A DNA stretch of 17,225 nt, from positions 453-17,677 of the forward strand of contig DHPL01000030.1 in NCBI GenBank assembly GCA_002407905.1, written 5' to 3'. Both the position numbers and the translations under genes were made by a program. The DNA is from Anaerolineaceae bacterium UBA5365 (lineage in GTDB: Bacteria > Chloroflexota > Anaerolineae > Anaerolineales > Anaerolineaceae). Below are positions 14,961-17,225 of the stretch, piece by piece. The first letter of the stretch is position 1. Each line of letters starts with the position of its first letter. The notes below the pieces were generated by a model. The model did not search any database, was not told the origin of the DNA, and saw only the letters and a program-made list of their open reading frames with translations.

Positions 14961-14997
14961 GCGGCTCCTTTCACACGGCTGGATGAAGGTTTGGCAG

Positions 14998-15020
14998 AAA
15001 ACGGGCATTTTCCTGCCCGG
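14998..15020 (-). terminator. Hairpin between the MFS gene and the metallophosphatase gene
   Basis: Read on the minus strand, CGGGCA, a 6-nt loop and TGCCCG form a 6-bp stem followed by TTTT. It sits in the 120-nt gap, 38 nt before the metallophosphatase ATG. It could end the transporter transcript or act as a partial attenuator; no convincing promoter for the next gene is seen downstream of it. Confidence 0.5.
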
Positions 15021-15080
15021 TTCTGATTATGCATCGCCTGGCCAACACGGCCGGCAGGTGTACAGGCTAAAGGCTGCGGC

Positions 15081-16289
15081 TCAGGCATCCACCCCTGCAT
15101 CCCCTTCCCGGCGCCTGAAGAGCGCCGGCAGGAAGGGCAGGCCAAGGGCCATGATCGCGGCAAATACCAAGAGTGTGGTTCCAAAGCCCATGCCGTCGGC
15201 CAGTTTGCCACCCAGCGCCATCCCAATCCCTTGCCCCACGTTGGTGAAGGCCATCAGAATGGCAAACATGCTGGCAGCAATCCGCGCGTCCACAAAGCGC
15301 ATGCACAGGGCAAAAACCACCGTCTGCGCGCTGCCATATGCCAGGCCAAAAAAGACCACCAGCCCGATCGCCGTGGCCAATGGGACCGCGGGGCGCACAA
15401 GCACCGCCAGGAGCGCCAGGCTCAGGCTTACCAGGGCCATCATCGCCAGCGTGCCGCGCAGGTCCTTGCCGCGTTTGAGCAATACCGCGCCCAAAATGGA
15501 GCCCAGAACGATCCCCACGCCCCAAAGCGATGTGACCATACCGGCTTGGGCCAGGTTGATGCCCAACTCCTGGGTAAGGAAGGGGTTGATCAGCTGGTTG
15601 CCGCCCACGATAACCAAAAAGACCACCAGCCCAAAGAGCCCGCTGGCCACAACGGGCCAATGTTTAAAGGCACTAAACGCCTGCCATTCAAAGCGTTGGG
15701 CAGCTTCGCGCTGGGGCTCACGGACGCGCAAAACCAAGGGTAAAGGCAGCAAGGTGAGCGCGGCCAGGGTATAGAAAACCGAACTCCAGCCCACCTTTTG
15801 GGCCAGCAGCCCCACCATCGAGGCCGCCACGATCGTCCCAATCGCCCTGCCGCCTACCATAAAGCCCTGGATGCGCCCTTGCTCAGCCTCCGGCGTGGTA
15901 TCCAGCGCCAGGCCGTCGGTGCAGGTGTCGTAGAGCGCCATGCCCAACTGCAGCAGGAAGGCCAGGCCCACAAAAAGCCAGAACTTCTTGCCCGGGTCCA
16001 CGGCCGGCACCGCCAAAAGGGTCAGGGTTTGCACCGCCAGGCCGATGAAGATGTAGGGTTTGCGGTGCCCCATGCCTAAAAGGTTCACCCGGTCCGAGAG
16101 CATCCCCAGAAAGATCTTGATCACAAAGGGGATCAGCGCGATCGCTCCAAAGATACCCACGCTGGTCATATTCAAGCCCCTATCCAAGAGGTAGAGGGCG
16201 TTCAGCGAAGCAAAGTAACCCAGGATGGTACCTTGGGTAAAGTAAAGCAGGGCAAAGGTGAGGTAACGCAGGGTCCGGTTCGATTCCAT
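15081..16289 (-). CDS. Major facilitator superfamily transporter, distantly AmpG/PAT-like
   Basis: This is a 402-residue membrane protein with about 12 hydrophobic segments. The N-terminal FALLYFTQGTILGYFASLNALYLLDRG and the loop FVIKIFLGMLSDRVNLLGMGHRKPYI contain the MFS motif A region between helices 2 and 3. The loop LYDTCTDGLALDTTPEAEQGR and the following GFMVGGRAIG resemble the AmpG/acetyl-CoA transporter branch of MFS. The ATG at 16289 has AGGAG 5 nt upstream; a TTG at 16316 overlaps the -10 box and is unlikely. A muropeptide substrate would fit the nearby glutamate racemase, but that is speculation. Probable efflux of small molecules cannot be excluded. Confidence 0.88.
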   Translation of the reverse strand: MESNRTLRYLTFALLYFTQGTILGYFASLNALYLLDRGLNMTSVGIFGAIALIPFVIKIFLGMLSDRVNLLGMGHRKPYIFIGLAVQTLTLLAVPAVDPGKKFWLFVGLAFLLQLGMALYDTCTDGLALDTTPEAEQGRIQGFMVGGRAIGTIVAASMVGLLAQKVGWSSVFYTLAALTLLPLPLVLRVREPQREAAQRFEWQAFSAFKHWPVVASGLFGLVVFLVIVGGNQLINPFLTQELGINLAQAGMVTSLWGVGIVLGSILGAVLLKRGKDLRGTLAMMALVSLSLALLAVLVRPAVPLATAIGLVVFFGLAYGSAQTVVFALCMRFVDARIAASMFAILMAFTNVGQGIGMALGGKLADGMGFGTTLLVFAAIMALGLPFLPALFRRREGDAGVDA

Positions 16290-16315
16290 TTTCTCTCCTG
16301 ATTCGTACTGCTCCA

Positions 16316-16321
16316 ATTGTA
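16316..16321 (-). promoter_or_regulatory. -10 box of the MFS transporter gene
   Basis: TACAAT on the minus strand lies 26 nt before the ATG at 16289, leaving a short leader that contains the AGGAG ribosome site. No clear -35 is seen. Confidence 0.45.
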
Positions 16322-16394
16322 GCCCAGCCCCGCCTCCGGCCGCGGTATGAGTGCTAACTATTTCTAAATCGCGAAGCGTGCTTTGGGGGCTGGT

Positions 16395-17225
16395 TTATGG
16401 CTTACTAAAGAACATTCCTTCAAGGTAATGCTCAACAAATTCGGGCGTGTTCGAAAGCTCAATGTAGCTGCAGTGCTCCCGGATTTCGGCAAGCCGCCTC
16501 CGTGCCGCGTTTGATGCCAGCGCCATGGCCGCCCCTTGCAAGGCGGTATTTCCAACCGCCTGGGCCTTGGAACCAAACTCAGGCGGTATCAGCCCGATGC
16601 GTACCAGGGAGCTGCTGCGCACCTTGCTGCCAAAACCGCCTGCCAGGTAAAGGATGTCCAGATTATCCGCGTCCAGTTTTAGGAATTCAAGCAATGTCTT
16701 AAACCCTGCTGCAATCGCTGCCTTGGCCAGCTGCAATTGACGAATATCCTTCTGTGAAAGGTAAATGCTCTCATCAGCTGTAAACCAGAGCACGGGGCTG
16801 CCCTCCCGTTCACCCAGCATCCAGGCCCATTCCGGCGGGCTGTCCGCCGGATCAATGATCCTTCCGCTTTCCTCTACCAGCCCAAGCTCCAGGACCACCG
16901 CCAGGGCATCGATCAAGCCCGAACCGCAAAAGCCAATCGGGGTCTTGCTCTGATAGATCTCCAATTCCAGGCGATCGCCAGCCAGGTCTACATGCGTGAT
17001 CGCTCCCGGGACGATGGGCAAACCTTGCTCAATTTCTGCCCCCTCAAAGGCGGGGCCGGCGGCAGTGGCACAGGAGCTCATCCTGGAACTGTTCCCGATC
17101 ACGATCTCCCCGTTTGTCCCAATATCCAACAAGGCAGCCATGGATTCGCCTTCCTGCATCCCCGTCGCCAGAATTCCGCCAGTGATGTCCCCGCCTACGT
17201 AACCCGCGATGGCCGGCAGGAAGTA
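16395..17225 (-). CDS. ASKHA/DUF4445 protein, corrinoid-activation (RACo/RamA) type, N-terminal part outside window
   Basis: The frame is open to the window edge, so the ATG at 17159 is internal. The first visible residues, YFLPAIAGYVGGDITGGILAT, match the start of the DUF4445 ASKHA domain. DIGTNGEIVIG, AGPAFEGAEI, GFCGSGLIDALAV and YLAGGFGSKV follow as the nucleotide-binding motifs. The visible 276 residues therefore form the C-terminal activator domain. Relatives use ATP and an N-terminal [2Fe-2S] domain to reduce the cobalt of corrinoid proteins in methyl-transfer pathways such as acetyl-CoA synthesis or methylamine use. The Fe-S domain should lie beyond the right edge. No corrinoid protein or methyltransferase gene is seen downstream, and no terminator follows the stop. 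Confidence 0.9.
   Translation of the reverse strand, partial: YFLPAIAGYVGGDITGGILATGMQEGESMAALLDIGTNGEIVIGNSSRMSSCATAAGPAFEGAEIEQGLPIVPGAITHVDLAGDRLELEIYQSKTPIGFCGSGLIDALAVVLELGLVEESGRIIDPADSPPEWAWMLGEREGSPVLWFTADESIYLSQKDIRQLQLAKAAIAAGFKTLLEFLKLDADNLDILYLAGGFGSKVRSSSLVRIGLIPPEFGSKAQAVGNTALQGAAMALASNAARRRLAEIREHCSYIELSNTPEFVEHYLEGMFFSKP

Noticed and set aside
14055..15774. Long plus-strand frames (279 and 277 residues) opposite the metallophosphatase and MFS genes
   Set aside because: The minus-strand frames carry clear family motifs and start signals; the plus-strand products are low-complexity Arg/Pro/Ala-rich or without motifs.

Overview
The window is 17.2 kb of dense, GC-rich bacterial chromosome with short intergenic gaps. 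I see no mobile elements, CRISPR arrays, tRNAs or rRNAs. The mix of genes suggests a member of the Chloroflexota, perhaps an anaerobic Anaerolineae-type bacterium: a large phosphohexomutase, an ECF sigma factor with a long multi-module membrane anti-sigma, a helicase-associated (XPB-like) protein without a motor, a CYTH protein, an iron-sulfur flavoprotein and a corrinoid-activation type ASKHA protein. That placement is inference from gene content and style; no marker gene proves it.

Plus-strand half (1-10220). The window opens inside a phosphoglucomutase/phosphomannomutase gene that ends at a perfect hairpin terminator. An ECF sigma factor and its membrane anti-sigma follow, overlapping by 8 nt. 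Next is a translationally coupled pair of unrecognised genes (4713-5555 and 5552-5818) behind a consensus -10. A DegV lipid-binding protein with its own promoter and terminator follows, then an MgtC/SapB membrane protein. The last plus-strand operon has three genes: a helicase-associated protein, a four-helix membrane protein and a CYTH phosphohydrolase/cyclase. Its members overlap by 8 nt each.

Minus-strand half (17225-10323). The minus strand meets the plus-strand genes at a convergent gap (10221-10322). Reading right to left there is a C-terminal DUF4445/RACo-type ASKHA fragment cut by the window edge, then an MFS transporter. A tight run of six frames follows: a SoxB-like metallophosphatase, a VOC protein, a small membrane-anchored protein, a glutamate racemase continuous with a nitroreductase, a putative iron-sulfur flavoprotein and a Rid-family protein. 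The last three junctions of that run are 6-12 nt or in-frame, so they look like one redox/peptidoglycan-precursor operon.

The points most worth following are: the in-frame MurI-nitroreductase ORF, whose nitroreductase half keeps its own ribosome site and ATG; the anti-sigma factor with three diverged sensor modules, three cysteine pairs and a second well-formed start that would omit the sigma-binding part; the SoxB-like enzyme with no export signal and two altered active-site motifs; and -10 boxes placed 6-9 nt before start codons, which suggests leaderless transcripts. I found no clear evidence of a wholly new defence or mobile system.
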